64,000 bases of DNA from Denitrobaculum sp965232285 (GTDB lineage Bacteria > Pseudomonadota > Alphaproteobacteria > Kiloniellales > Kiloniellaceae), in contig CBDDPL010000004.1 in assembly GCA_965232285.1 (NCBI GenBank), positions 3,534,001-3,598,000 of the forward strand. The letters are read 5' to 3'. Made by a program: the position numbers and the translations under genes. Every line of letters begins with the position of its first letter. Positions within the stretch are counted from its first letter, which is position 1. The notes below the pieces were generated by a model, which saw nothing but the letters and a program-made list of their open reading frames with translations, ran no database searches and was not told the origin of the DNA. Positions 15,840 through 24,978 of this stretch are shown in pieces.

Positions 15840-17153
15840 TTACAGGAGTGTCATACGGTCGGCAGGGAGCCGAACCCGGACGGTCGTCCCCTGGCCCGGC
15901 TGACTCTCGATCGTAAGGGTGCCCTGGTGCAGCTCCACGAGGGTCTTGCTGAGCGGCAGACCGAGACCGACACCCTGACGGCTGCGTGTCGCGACGCTTT
16001 CAACCTGACGAAAGGGCTCCAGCGCGACCTTTATGTCCGAGGGGCTCATGCCGATGCCGCTATCGCTTACCGAAAGTTCGAGATCCCCGTCCTCGAGCAG
16101 CGCGGCCCGGACCGTCACCACACCGGTCGGCGGCGAGAACTTGATGGCATTGGTCATGAGATTGACGACCACCTGCTTCATCTTCAACGGATCGGCATAG
16201 AGAATCGGCAGCAGTTCATCGACGTCGGACCTCAGCCTCACGTTGCTGCGGGTGGCCTGCTCACGAACCAGTCCGATTGACGCCTCGATCAGGTCGCTGA
16301 TTTCAACCGCTTCGGGATGAAGCTCGCCGTGCCCCGACTCAAAGCGCGAGAGATCGAGCACGTCGTTAATGAGGTCGAGCAGATGTCTCGCCGAGCTGTG
16401 GATGTCACTGGCGTAGGCCGGGAACTTCTCAACACCCTTCGCGCCCAGCAGGCCATCCTTCATGATTTCGGAGAAACCCAGAATCGCATTCAGCGGTGTG
16501 CGCAGCTCATGACTGACGCTGGCAAGGAACTCGGACTTGGCGCGGCTGGCTCGCTCCGCGGTTTCCTTTGCCAGACGCAGTTCGAATTCGTTGCGCGTGC
16601 GCTCCATGGCGATGCCGGTCAGGCGTGCCGCCGTCATGACTTCCTCCAGTTCGTTCTTCGCTGGAAGATGCGGTTCTTCGTGATAGGCGGCAAAGGTCCC
16701 GAGCAGGTCTCCGCTCATGGAAAAGACCGGCTGGCACCAGCAGGCGCGCAGGCCCGCTTCCACGGCGCGCGGATCGCTCTCCAGCCAGGCCGGATCGGCA
16801 GAAATATCTTCAACGACGACACGGCGCCGATTGAAAGCGGAGACGGCACAGCCATGTCCGCTGGCGCCCGCCTCGATCCCGTCAATCTCCGCCACATACC
16901 AGTCGGGGACGCTGGGGGCCGCCAGATGGCGCAGGGTCGCGCGTTCTGGGTCCAGTGCCATGATGGCACAGCGCATACCGTTATGAAGACCTTCGACCTT
17001 GCCGATAATCGCTTCCAGCGATAGCTGCAGCGGCGCACCGGTCGCCAACAGCTCCAACACCGTATTCCAGTCCTGACGCAACACAGCCTCGTCGACGGAA
17101 GTATGGTCGGAATTCTGTTCTTCAGCCCGCTTCGAATCGGGGGCATCCACCAT
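15840..17153 (-). CDS. GAF domain sensor histidine kinase
   Basis: 437 residues without membrane helices, so cytoplasmic. A GAF domain occupies about 40-185. The HisKA domain has the phospho-acceptor His at 215 (SVSHELRTPLNAILGFSEI). The HATPase domain shows the N box (VVNLMTNAIKFSPP), G1 (SDSGIGM), F box (EPFRQ) and G2 (GVGLGLPL). No receiver domain or response regulator is adjacent, so it is an orphan kinase here. The stop is six bases from the convergent zinc dehydrogenase. The input signal is unknown; GAF domains bind small ligands or haem. Confidence 0.88.
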   Translation of the reverse strand: MVDAPDSKRAEEQNSDHTSVDEAVLRQDWNTVLELLATGAPLQLSLEAIIGKVEGLHNGMRCAIMALDPERATLRHLAAPSVPDWYVAEIDGIEAGASGHGCAVSAFNRRRVVVEDISADPAWLESDPRAVEAGLRACWCQPVFSMSGDLLGTFAAYHEEPHLPAKNELEEVMTAARLTGIAMERTRNEFELRLAKETAERASRAKSEFLASVSHELRTPLNAILGFSEIMKDGLLGAKGVEKFPAYASDIHSSARHLLDLINDVLDLSRFESGHGELHPEAVEISDLIEASIGLVREQATRSNVRLRSDVDELLPILYADPLKMKQVVVNLMTNAIKFSPPTGVVTVRAALLEDGDLELSVSDSGIGMSPSDIKVALEPFRQVESVATRSRQGVGLGLPLSKTLVELHQGTLTIESQPGQGTTVRVRLPADRMTLL

Positions 17154-17609
17154 CTTTCATCGACCTCTAAATCTTCATATGCGCAATACTGAAAACAGTC
17201 GAAACAGTGCCTTTCCGCTTATGTTGCCGCCAAACGGCCGGCCGGCACGACGGCAAGAGCATCCAAATTAACGCTGGATGACATTTTCGTACAAACAATT
17301 GTATTAACGACTCGTAAAGGAAGCGTTAATAATCGGCTCAAAACAAACCATTCGAAGTTGCAAAACACCTCAAATGCGCCCGATCAAGTTAACATCTATA
17401 CCCGGGATAGAAGCGGTCAAGCAAAAGCGGCAGGCTACGGCGCAGCCCTGTCGCCCGGAAGGCAGCAGGCTCGACCCGCTAAAAGCCGTAGGGAGTGGAA
17501 CTGCGGCAACGGAGTTGCTAAATCTCTAACAGAATAGTTCGCGATCCGACCGGCGGCGGCCTGCCGGCAGATGCGCAATCTCCGTGATCTCCGTTCAGGG
17601 AAGCAGGAA
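17154..17609. other. Intergenic region between the histidine kinase and acyl-CoA dehydrogenase genes
   Basis: About 456 bases with no convincing gene. The first 250 bases are AT-rich and probably hold the promoters of both flanking divergent genes. The later part (17430-17560) is GC-rich with short inverted segments, but I could not match it to a known riboswitch or small RNA. Confidence 0.5.
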
Positions 17610-19397
17610 ATGACCTATAGCGCCCCCATCGACGACATGCGGTTCGTCCTGGATGAAATCGCCGGCCTCCGGGAACTCGCCGCCTTGCCGGGCTATGAAG
17701 ACGCCACGCCGGATCTCGTGGACGCGGTGCTGACGGAGGCGGGACGCCTGGCGTCGGAGGTTCTGGCGCCGATGAACCACAGCGGTGACCAGGAAGGCTC
17801 AAACCTCGACAACGGCGTCGTGCGTACCCCCAAGGGCTTCCCCGAGGCCTACGCACAGTATGTCGAGAGCGGCTGGAACTCCCTCCCCTTTGACCCCGGC
17901 TATGGCGGCCAGGGCCTGCCCTGGGCGCTCTCTACCGCGGTGACGGAAATGTGGAATGCCGCCAACATGAGTTTCGCGCTCTGTCCGCTGCTGAACCAGG
18001 GCGCCGTCGACCTGCTGCAAACCCACGCCACCGAAGAGCAGAAGCAGACCTATCTAACCAAGCTGATCTCCGGGGAATGGACCGGCACCATGAACCTGAC
18101 CGAGCCGCAGGCCGGCTCGGACGTGGGCGCCCTGAAAACCAAAGCCGAACGCAACGGCGACCACTACCTCATCACCGGACAGAAGATCTTCATCACCTGG
18201 GGCGAACATGACTGTGCCGAGAACATTGTCCACTTGGTGCTCGCCCGCCTGCCCGATGCGCCGCCGGGCACCAAGGGCATCAGCCTCTTCATCGTGCCCA
18301 AGTATCTGGTCAATGCGGACGGCACACTGGGTCAGCGCAACGATCTGCGCTGCGTTTCGCTGGAACACAAGCTCGGCATCCATGCTTCGCCAACCTGCGT
18401 GATGGCCTACGGCGACGGCGGCGGGGCGATCGGCTACCTAGTCGGCGAGGAGAACAAAGGCATGGCCTGTATGTTCACCATGATGAACAACGCGCGGCTG
18501 TCGGTCGGCGTGCAGGGTGTCGCCATCGCAGACCGCGCCTATCAGCAGGCCGTCCACTTCGCCCGAGAGCGGGTTCAGAGCCGCGCCATCGGCAGCAGCG
18601 AGGCAGAGGGCGCGCCGATCATCCAACATCCGGACGTGCGCCGGATGCTGATGACCATGCGCGCCGGTGCTGAAGCCATGCGCTGCATCGCCTACCTCAA
18701 TGCCGCCGAGATCGACCGCTCCCACCACCACCCCGATACGGCCGTGCGGGCCCGGAGCGACGCCCGGGCGAACCTTCTGACGCCCGTCACCAAGGCCTGG
18801 GCGACGGAGCTGGGCTGCAGCCTCACGTCGCTGGGTGTGCAAATTCACGGCGGCATGGGCTTCGTCGAGGAAACCGGTGCGGCCCAGCACTACCGCGATG
18901 CCCGGATCCTGCCGATCTACGAAGGCACCACCGGCATCCAGGCGCTCGATCTGCTGTCCCGCAAACTGCTGCGAGACGGCGGTGAAACCGCCCGGGGCCT
19001 GATCGAGGAGATGCTTGAAACGCTCGCGGAGGCAGAGCAGAGCGGCGACAGCCGGATCGCGGCCCTCGCGCCAGCGGCCCTGGACGAGGTCCGACTGCTG
19101 GCCAAGACGACGGAAGAGCTGCTGGAGCTGGCCGCAGGGGACATGGTCACCGCCGCCGCGGCTGCAACGCCCTATCTCAACCTCTTCGGGACGGTGGCGG
19201 GCGCCTGGCTGCTCTGCAAGAGCGCCCTGACAGCAGGCAGAAAGCGCGAAAAGGGTGAAGGCAACGCCGACTTCCTGGAAGCAAAAATCACCACGACCCG
19301 CTTCTATCTGGATAACATCCTGCCGCAGGCCGGCGCCTATGCCAGGGCCGTCACCGGGGCGCAGAGCGTCATGGCTCTGGACGAGGCCCTCCTGTAG
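17610..19397 (+). CDS. Acyl-CoA dehydrogenase, long form (DmdC/FadE-like)
   Basis: 595 residues from ATG 17610 (GCAGGAA upstream). It has the short N-terminal extension MTYSAPIDDMRFVL characteristic of the 600-residue subfamily, the FAD/substrate region MNLTEPQAGSDVGALKT, ITGQKIFITWGEHD, and the catalytic Glu in PIYEGTTGIQALDLL. A C-terminal helical extension completes it. Members include methylthiopropionyl-CoA dehydrogenase DmdC of DMSP demethylation and general acyl-CoA dehydrogenases. The presence of DddP six kb away makes a DMSP link tempting, but DmdB and DmdD are absent, so I keep the general name. Confidence 0.88.
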   Translation: MTYSAPIDDMRFVLDEIAGLRELAALPGYEDATPDLVDAVLTEAGRLASEVLAPMNHSGDQEGSNLDNGVVRTPKGFPEAYAQYVESGWNSLPFDPGYGGQGLPWALSTAVTEMWNAANMSFALCPLLNQGAVDLLQTHATEEQKQTYLTKLISGEWTGTMNLTEPQAGSDVGALKTKAERNGDHYLITGQKIFITWGEHDCAENIVHLVLARLPDAPPGTKGISLFIVPKYLVNADGTLGQRNDLRCVSLEHKLGIHASPTCVMAYGDGGGAIGYLVGEENKGMACMFTMMNNARLSVGVQGVAIADRAYQQAVHFARERVQSRAIGSSEAEGAPIIQHPDVRRMLMTMRAGAEAMRCIAYLNAAEIDRSHHHPDTAVRARSDARANLLTPVTKAWATELGCSLTSLGVQIHGGMGFVEETGAAQHYRDARILPIYEGTTGIQALDLLSRKLLRDGGETARGLIEEMLETLAEAEQSGDSRIAALAPAALDEVRLLAKTTEELLELAAGDMVTAAAAATPYLNLFGTVAGAWLLCKSALTAGRKREKGEGNADFLEAKITTTRFYLDNILPQAGAYARAVTGAQSVMALDEALL

Positions 19398-19418
19398 CCG
19401 TCGTCCAGGCGAAGGCCG

Positions 19419-20519
19419 TCACAGAAACGCGGCGATGCGCTTGAGAAAGATCTCGACATCGTCTGCATCGACGAAGGCGTGGACCGAGAGGCGCAGTCGT
19501 CCATTATCCCCCCAGACCAGGATTTTTTCGGTCGCCAGCGTCTGCATGATCGCTTCGTGATCCGGATGGGCGAAGGCAATGTTACCGGCCCGGTCCTTTT
19601 CCCGTTCGGGTGTCAGGACCTCCGCCCCCAGCCGGACCAGTTCGCGCCGCAGCTCACCGCCCAGGGCGTGGGCATTGGCCGCGATCCGGGCGATCCCGAT
19701 GTCCAGCAGGTAATCCAGCGATGTCCGCATGAGATAGGCATCGAAATGGTTCGGATTGCCGATCTCCGCGCGCCCCGCGCTTTCCAGTAGCTGATACTGC
19801 CCGGGCGCCGCGCCGCCGGTCGCGGAATTCCAGCCGACGGCCAGGGGCGCGAAGTCGGGCTGCCGCTGCCGGTTCCAAATGAGAACACCGGTATGGGTCG
19901 AGAGCAGCCATTTGTAGCCGCAGCTCACCACGAAATCGCTGAGCCGGGCATCCACCGGAACGACGCCGAGCGCGTGACTGGCATCGATCAGAAGGAGGGT
20001 CTCACGCTCCTCCAACGCCGCCGAAAGCCGGGTGACGTCGAGCCGCTGCCCGGTGAGATAACTGACCTGGCTGACCAGCAGCAGGCGGGTGCTGTCATCG
20101 CAGGCCGCGATCAGATCGTCGATCTCGATCAGGCCGTCGCGGGAAGGCACCATCCTGACCTCGACCCCGAGCTGTTCGAGGCGGGCAGTCGCAAACCGGC
20201 CCGAGGCAAACTCAGCCTCTGCCGTTACGACCGAATCGCCGGCCTGCCAGTCGACCGAGGAGATCACGAGCGAGATCCCTTCGGAGGCACTGCCGGTCAG
20301 CGCGACATCGTCCGATGTCATCTCGGTCATCTGCCCGATTTTAGCCCGCACCTCTTCCGCGACCAGCCAGTGACGGCGGTAGCCGTTCTGCCCGTCAGCC
20401 TTGTCGCGGGCGAAGTCCTCAAAGGCATCCCGATGCGCCTTGAGCAGCGGCGGCTCCCCACCGGTCGCCAGATGTGTGATCCCCTCCAAACCGATGAAGT
20501 CGCCCTTGTCCGCCAGCAT
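19419..20519 (-). CDS. Aminotransferase class V-fold PLP-dependent enzyme
   Basis: 366 residues, fold type I. PLP landmarks: GSASEGISLVIS (phosphate loop), VSQVSYLTGQ, the cofactor Asp/His in LLIDASHALG, and the Schiff-base Lys in VSCGYKWLLSTHTG. It resembles kynureninase/isopenicillin epimerase/cysteine desulfurase relatives of unknown substrate. Start ATG at 20519 with AGGAGG eight bases upstream. It is divergent from the D-aminoacylase gene across 75 bases, so both may respond to an amino-acid-type substrate. Confidence 0.82.
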   Translation of the reverse strand: MLADKGDFIGLEGITHLATGGEPPLLKAHRDAFEDFARDKADGQNGYRRHWLVAEEVRAKIGQMTEMTSDDVALTGSASEGISLVISSVDWQAGDSVVTAEAEFASGRFATARLEQLGVEVRMVPSRDGLIEIDDLIAACDDSTRLLLVSQVSYLTGQRLDVTRLSAALEERETLLLIDASHALGVVPVDARLSDFVVSCGYKWLLSTHTGVLIWNRQRQPDFAPLAVGWNSATGGAAPGQYQLLESAGRAEIGNPNHFDAYLMRTSLDYLLDIGIARIAANAHALGGELRRELVRLGAEVLTPEREKDRAGNIAFAHPDHEAIMQTLATEKILVWGDNGRLRLSVHAFVDADDVEIFLKRIAAFL

Positions 20520-20594
20520 CTTCCGTTACCTCCTCACCCAGTCTGGACATAATCTGCTATCAAGTAAGAGAGATCCATAGAAAGGGAGCAGGCG

Positions 20595-22061
20595 GTGACG
20601 GAACCAACCCAGGACGCGCAGGCAGAAACATACGATCTGATCATCAGAAACGCCCGTATCGTCGACGGCAGCGGCGCAGCTTCGGTGACGGGCGACCTGG
20701 CAGTGACCGATGACCGGATTTCCGCGCTCGGCGATCTCTCAAAGGAACGCGGCGCGCAGGAAATCGACGCCGGCGGCAAGGTACTGGCGCCGGGTTTCAT
20801 CGATTCCCACACCCACGACGACCATGCTCTGCTCGCCACCCCCGCGATGGAGTTCAAGATCAGCCAGGGCGTCACCACGGTGGTGACCGGAAACTGCGGG
20901 GTCAGCATCGCGCCCTTGAAAATTGACCGCCGTCCGCCGCCGCCCATCGATCTGCTGTCCGGCGAGCCGGAGAACTTTCACCCAAGCTTTGCCAGCTACC
21001 TGGATGCCCTGGATCAGGCACCGGCGGCGGTCAACGCGGTCTGCCAGGTCGGGCACTCGACCCTGCGTCTCGCCGCCATGGACCGGCTCGACCGGGCAGC
21101 GACCAGCGACGAGATCAAGTCCATGCGCGAGAGCCTGGGCCGCTGCATGGAGGCCGGGGCCGCCGGCTTCTCAACCGGCCTCTTCTATCCGCCGGCCCGC
21201 CAGGCCACGACCGAAGAGGTGATCGAGATTCTGGAAGGCTTCGATCAGTACGGCGCGCTCCACACAACCCACATGCGCGACGAGGCTGACCACATCGCTG
21301 AATCCATCGAAGAGACGGCCCGGATCGGCCGGGAGGCCGGCATCCCGGTGCTTATCTCGCACCACAAATGTGTCGGCCGAAACAACCACGGCCGCTCAAC
21401 AGAAACCCTGGCCACCATCGAGCAGGCGCGTGCGGCGCAGCCCCTGGCGCTGGACGCCTATCCTTACGTCGCCGGCTCGACAGCGCTCGATGCAGGCCGC
21501 CTTATGACCGCTTCCAAAGTCCTGGTCACCTGGTCTGTACCACTGCCACAGTATTCCGGCTGGGATCTGAACGCGGTCGCAGCCGATATGGGCTGTTCGC
21601 TCGATGAAGCCATCGACGCCCTGCTACCGGCTGGCGGTATCTTCTTCTCCATGGACGAAGCGGACGTCCGGCGCATCCTCGCCTACCCGCACACCATGAT
21701 CGGCTCCGACGGCATTCCCGGCGACGAGCACCCGCATCCGCGCCTCTGGGGCACCTTCCCGCGCGTCCTCGGGCACTATTGCCGGGACGAAGGGCTGTTC
21801 GACCTGGAGACCGCGGTCCACAAGATGACCGGCATGACCGCCGAACAGTTCAAGCTGAAAGACCGCGGCCTGCTGCGTCCCGGCGCCTATGCGGATCTGG
21901 TGCTCTTCGATGCGGACAGCATCGAGGATTCAGCCACCTTCGAAGCCCCCAAGACGCCGGCCCGGGGCATTGATAGCGTCTTCGTCAACGGTCGGGCCGT
22001 CTGGCGCAACGGCGCCTTCACCGGTAACCGCCCTGGCCGAGCGCTGCGGCACCAGCATTAA
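20595..22061 (+). CDS. N-acyl-D-amino-acid deacylase (D-aminoacylase family)
   Basis: 488 residues of the amidohydrolase superfamily. Metal-binding segments: IDSHTHDDHALL, the Cys of GNCGVSIAPL, HTTHMRDEADH, VLISHHKCVGRNNHG and GSDGIPGDEHPHPRLWG, in the order seen in D-aminoacylases. It would remove acyl groups from N-acyl-D-amino acids. GTG start with AAGGGAG upstream. It faces a convergent M20 amidase gene six bases away, which together suggest salvage of N-substituted amino acids or cyclic amides. Confidence 0.86.
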   Translation: MTEPTQDAQAETYDLIIRNARIVDGSGAASVTGDLAVTDDRISALGDLSKERGAQEIDAGGKVLAPGFIDSHTHDDHALLATPAMEFKISQGVTTVVTGNCGVSIAPLKIDRRPPPPIDLLSGEPENFHPSFASYLDALDQAPAAVNAVCQVGHSTLRLAAMDRLDRAATSDEIKSMRESLGRCMEAGAAGFSTGLFYPPARQATTEEVIEILEGFDQYGALHTTHMRDEADHIAESIEETARIGREAGIPVLISHHKCVGRNNHGRSTETLATIEQARAAQPLALDAYPYVAGSTALDAGRLMTASKVLVTWSVPLPQYSGWDLNAVAADMGCSLDEAIDALLPAGGIFFSMDEADVRRILAYPHTMIGSDGIPGDEHPHPRLWGTFPRVLGHYCRDEGLFDLETAVHKMTGMTAEQFKLKDRGLLRPGAYADLVLFDADSIEDSATFEAPKTPARGIDSVFVNGRAVWRNGAFTGNRPGRALRHQH

Positions 22062-22067
22062 AGATCG

Positions 22068-23291
22068 TTATTCAGACAAGATCGAAGCCGTGGCGTCGGC
22101 CAACACCTGACAGCCCAGCGCGATATCGCCGTCGTGACTGTCCTCTGCGAAATCGTGGCTGATGCCGCCGATCGAGGGGATGAAGAGCATGGCGCAGGGC
22201 ATGAAATCGGCGATGACCCCGGCGTCATGGAAGGCGCCGCTGGGCATCTCGGTCCACTTGCCCGACGCATGTTTCTCGGCTGCGGCCATGATGTGCTTGC
22301 GGAAGCCTTCATCCATATGTGCCGGCGAGATACGCTCACGGGCCGGTTCCGCAGTCACCTGCGCGCCGCCGCGGGCATTGATCTCCGCCATCAGCCGCGT
22401 CACGGTCGCTTCGAAGGCGTCCAGCACCTCTGTCGACTTGTCCCGGTACTGCAGATCCAGTTCCGCGTAACCTGGCACGATGGAGGCCGCTCCGGGCTTG
22501 ATCACGGCGCGTCCCATGGTCCAGACCGAACGCTCGCCCGCCACCTTGGGGAACTCCTCGTTGATGGCATTGGCCAGGGCATAGAGCGCCGCCGCCGCGT
22601 CCTTGCGGATCGACATCATGGTGGTGCCCGCGTGGTTCTGCTGTCCCTCGAAGGTCAGGCGCAAGCCGCCCAGCCCGACGATGGAGGTGACGACGCCGAT
22701 CATGAGATCGTCGATCTCCAATTGAGGCCCCTGCTCGATGTGCGCCTCGAGGAAGCCGAGGTAACGATCGCGATCGAGCTTTAACCGGGGCTCTCCGGCG
22801 AGGCCGGCAGCCTCCAGGGCGTCGGCAAGCCGAACCCCATCCTTATCCTGCGCATCCGCTTCCATCTCCGGCGTGAAGAAGCCACACAGGGAACGGCTGC
22901 CCATGCAGCCATAGAAGCGGGACTCCTCGTCCTGCAGCGAAACCGCGTCCACCGCCAGGTGCCGGGTCTCGGGATCCTCGCGCAGTGCGCGCACCACTTC
23001 CAGTCCATAGATTACGCCGAGCGCCCCATCCAGCCAGCCACCGGTCGGCTGCGTATCCGAGTGGGAGCCGATCAGCAGCGCCTTACCGGGATTGGTCGAA
23101 CGCCCCAGCACATTGCCGACGCCGTCAATCGTCGCCTCCAGCCCGGCCGCCTCGTACTGCGACTTGAGCCAGCGGCGCGCGGTCATATCGGCTTCCGAGA
23201 GGGCCGGGCGCACCACACCGCTCTCCACGGCGCCGATACTGCGCAGGTGTCTCAAATCGGCAAGCAGGCGGTCGGCGTTAATCTTCGGCAC
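22068..23291 (-). CDS. M20 family Zn-dependent hydrolase (N-carbamoyl-L-amino-acid hydrolase/allantoate amidohydrolase-like)
   Basis: 407 residues from GTG 23291, which has AGGAGA about eight bases upstream; the open frame to 23354 has no such support. Metal-centre motifs are IGSHSDTQPTGGWLDGALG, SLQDEESRFYG, HIEQGPQLE and the C-terminal GGISHDFAED. The dimerisation-domain motif is NHAGTTMMSIRKDA. The family hydrolyses N-carbamoyl-L-amino acids, allantoate, ureidoglycine or N-acyl derivatives; which one cannot be told here. Convergent with D-aminoacylase. Confidence 0.86.
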   Translation of the reverse strand: MPKINADRLLADLRHLRSIGAVESGVVRPALSEADMTARRWLKSQYEAAGLEATIDGVGNVLGRSTNPGKALLIGSHSDTQPTGGWLDGALGVIYGLEVVRALREDPETRHLAVDAVSLQDEESRFYGCMGSRSLCGFFTPEMEADAQDKDGVRLADALEAAGLAGEPRLKLDRDRYLGFLEAHIEQGPQLEIDDLMIGVVTSIVGLGGLRLTFEGQQNHAGTTMMSIRKDAAAALYALANAINEEFPKVAGERSVWTMGRAVIKPGAASIVPGYAELDLQYRDKSTEVLDAFEATVTRLMAEINARGGAQVTAEPARERISPAHMDEGFRKHIMAAAEKHASGKWTEMPSGAFHDAGVIADFMPCAMLFIPSIGGISHDFAEDSHDGDIALGCQVLADATASILSE

Positions 23292-23498
23292 GCGGGTCTC
23301 TCCTATCTGGATTTCGCACCGCTCCGGGTGTGAGCGGTCAGGGGGGAGCTGCAATTATTACCAAGCCACGCCGCGTGACAAGGGGTCAATCACCGACAAA
23401 TCCCGGTCGTTTCAGGACCAATGAGGGCTTGTTTTTTCTGATAGCGGGGAATGACAAGCAAAAATGCGGCGAAAGGGCCGCGGCAAGGGAATCGCACC

Positions 23499-24830
23499 AT
23501 GACCAGCACAGCCTTCTCCATTGCGACGCCAAAGATCGATCCGGCACGCAGGCCGGGATACAAACCCGACGGCTCGCCAGACGACAACGACCGGATCGAG
23601 ATCGGCCCGACCGATCTGGCCTTCGCCGAATGGGAAGCCCTGGGCCTGACCGCGCCCAACCTGGAGCGCATGCGCGAGGCCAGGTTAAACAGGCTCTGCA
23701 GCGAGCTGCAAAAGCGCGACTATGCCGGCGCCCTGCTGTTCGACCCGCTCAACATCCGCTACGCCACCGACAGCTCCAACATGCACATCTGGGTTGCGCA
23801 CAACCCGGCGCGCGCGGCCTTTGTGGCGGCCGACGGCCATGTGGTGCTCTGGGACTTTCACGGCTGCGGTCATCTTTCGGCCCACCTGCCGCTGATAAAG
23901 GAACTTCGCCATGGGGCCGGTTTCTTCTATTTCCTGGCCGGCGACCGGGAAGAAGAACAGGCGGAACGCTTCGCCACCGAGGTGGATGCCCTTCTGCGCG
24001 CACATGGGGGCGATAACCGGCGGCTGGCGGTGGACAAGATCGAGGTGGCCGGCTTCCGCGCCCTCGATCGCCTTAACATCGATGTGAAGAGCGGCCAGCA
24101 ACTGATGGAGCAGACCCGTGTGGTCAAGACTCCGGAGGAAATCAAGGCCATGCGCTGCGCCATGGCGACCTGCGAGATCGCCGTGGCCGAAATGCGTAAG
24201 GCCCTGCAGCCCGGCATCGCCGAGGTTGAACTCTGGTCGGTCCTGCATGCCGAGAACATCAAGCGCGGCGGCGAGTGGATCGAGACCCGGATTCTGAGTT
24301 CCGGTCCCCGCACCAACCCCTGGATGCAGGAGGCCGGACCGCGCAAGATCCAGGAGGGCGATCTGGTCGGCTTCGACACCGACCTGGTGGGTCCTTACGG
24401 CATGTGCACCGACATCTCGCGCACCTGGTACTGCGGCGAGAAGCCGGCCAGCGACGAACAGCGCCGCCTGCACGAGATCGCTTACCGGCACATCAAGACC
24501 AACACGGAACTGCTGAAGCCCGGCGTCGCCTTCCGGGAACTGACCGAACGCGGCGACCGCCTGCCGGAGGAGCTCCGACCGCAGCGCTATGGCGTGATGA
24601 TGCACGGCGTCGGTTTGTGCGACGAATACCCGGCCATCTACTACCCGGAAGACTTCATGGACGGCGCCTTCGAGTACCATCTGGAGCCTGGCATGGTTCT
24701 CTGTGTGGAGGTCTACGCCGGCGCCGTCGGTGGCAAGAACGGTATCAAGCTGGAGGACCAGGTGCTCATCACAGAGGACGGCTATGAAAACATCACGAGC
24801 TGCCCCTTTGACGAATGGCTGATGTCCTGA
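23499..24830 (+). CDS. dddP: Dimethylsulfoniopropionate lyase DddP (M24 peptidase fold)
   Basis: 443 residues from ATG 23499 (AAGGGA 8-9 nt upstream; the frame is open to 23451). DddP cleaves DMSP to DMS and acrylate. It is an M24 pita-bread protein that lost peptidase activity. The sequence keeps the DddP features as I recall them from the Ruegeria enzyme: NDRIEIGPT near the N-terminus, FDPLNIRYATDS, and LHAENIKRGGEW then IETRILSSGPRTNPW. The metal ligands D293, D295, D305, H369, E404, E419, the catalytic D375 and Y364 all fall exactly two residues below the published Ruegeria numbering. An ordinary Xaa-Pro peptidase would not show this. No acrylate-using genes adjoin it. Confidence 0.88.
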   Translation: MTSTAFSIATPKIDPARRPGYKPDGSPDDNDRIEIGPTDLAFAEWEALGLTAPNLERMREARLNRLCSELQKRDYAGALLFDPLNIRYATDSSNMHIWVAHNPARAAFVAADGHVVLWDFHGCGHLSAHLPLIKELRHGAGFFYFLAGDREEEQAERFATEVDALLRAHGGDNRRLAVDKIEVAGFRALDRLNIDVKSGQQLMEQTRVVKTPEEIKAMRCAMATCEIAVAEMRKALQPGIAEVELWSVLHAENIKRGGEWIETRILSSGPRTNPWMQEAGPRKIQEGDLVGFDTDLVGPYGMCTDISRTWYCGEKPASDEQRRLHEIAYRHIKTNTELLKPGVAFRELTERGDRLPEELRPQRYGVMMHGVGLCDEYPAIYYPEDFMDGAFEYHLEPGMVLCVEVYAGAVGGKNGIKLEDQVLITEDGYENITSCPFDEWLMS

Positions 24831-24978
24831 TCACCCGCTCTTCCTGGTCCCCTCCAGGCCCCTCTTTTCCCTCGCCTTCGCGGAGCCGGCGGCTATAGTC
24901 TGTTCCCGATTCAGATTGGGCGCCGAAAAGGGCGGGCAGGCACAAGCCGGCCGCGGCGGATGAGGGAGGAAAGCGAAG

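Noticed and set aside
17430..17560. Possible riboswitch upstream of the acyl-CoA dehydrogenase gene
   Set aside because: Some G-rich inverted segments are present, but I could not match the conserved cores of cobalamin, SAM or other classes I know.
23499..24830. Ordinary Xaa-Pro aminopeptidase
   Set aside because: The sequence follows DddP throughout with its catalytic Asp and exact spacing of ligands.
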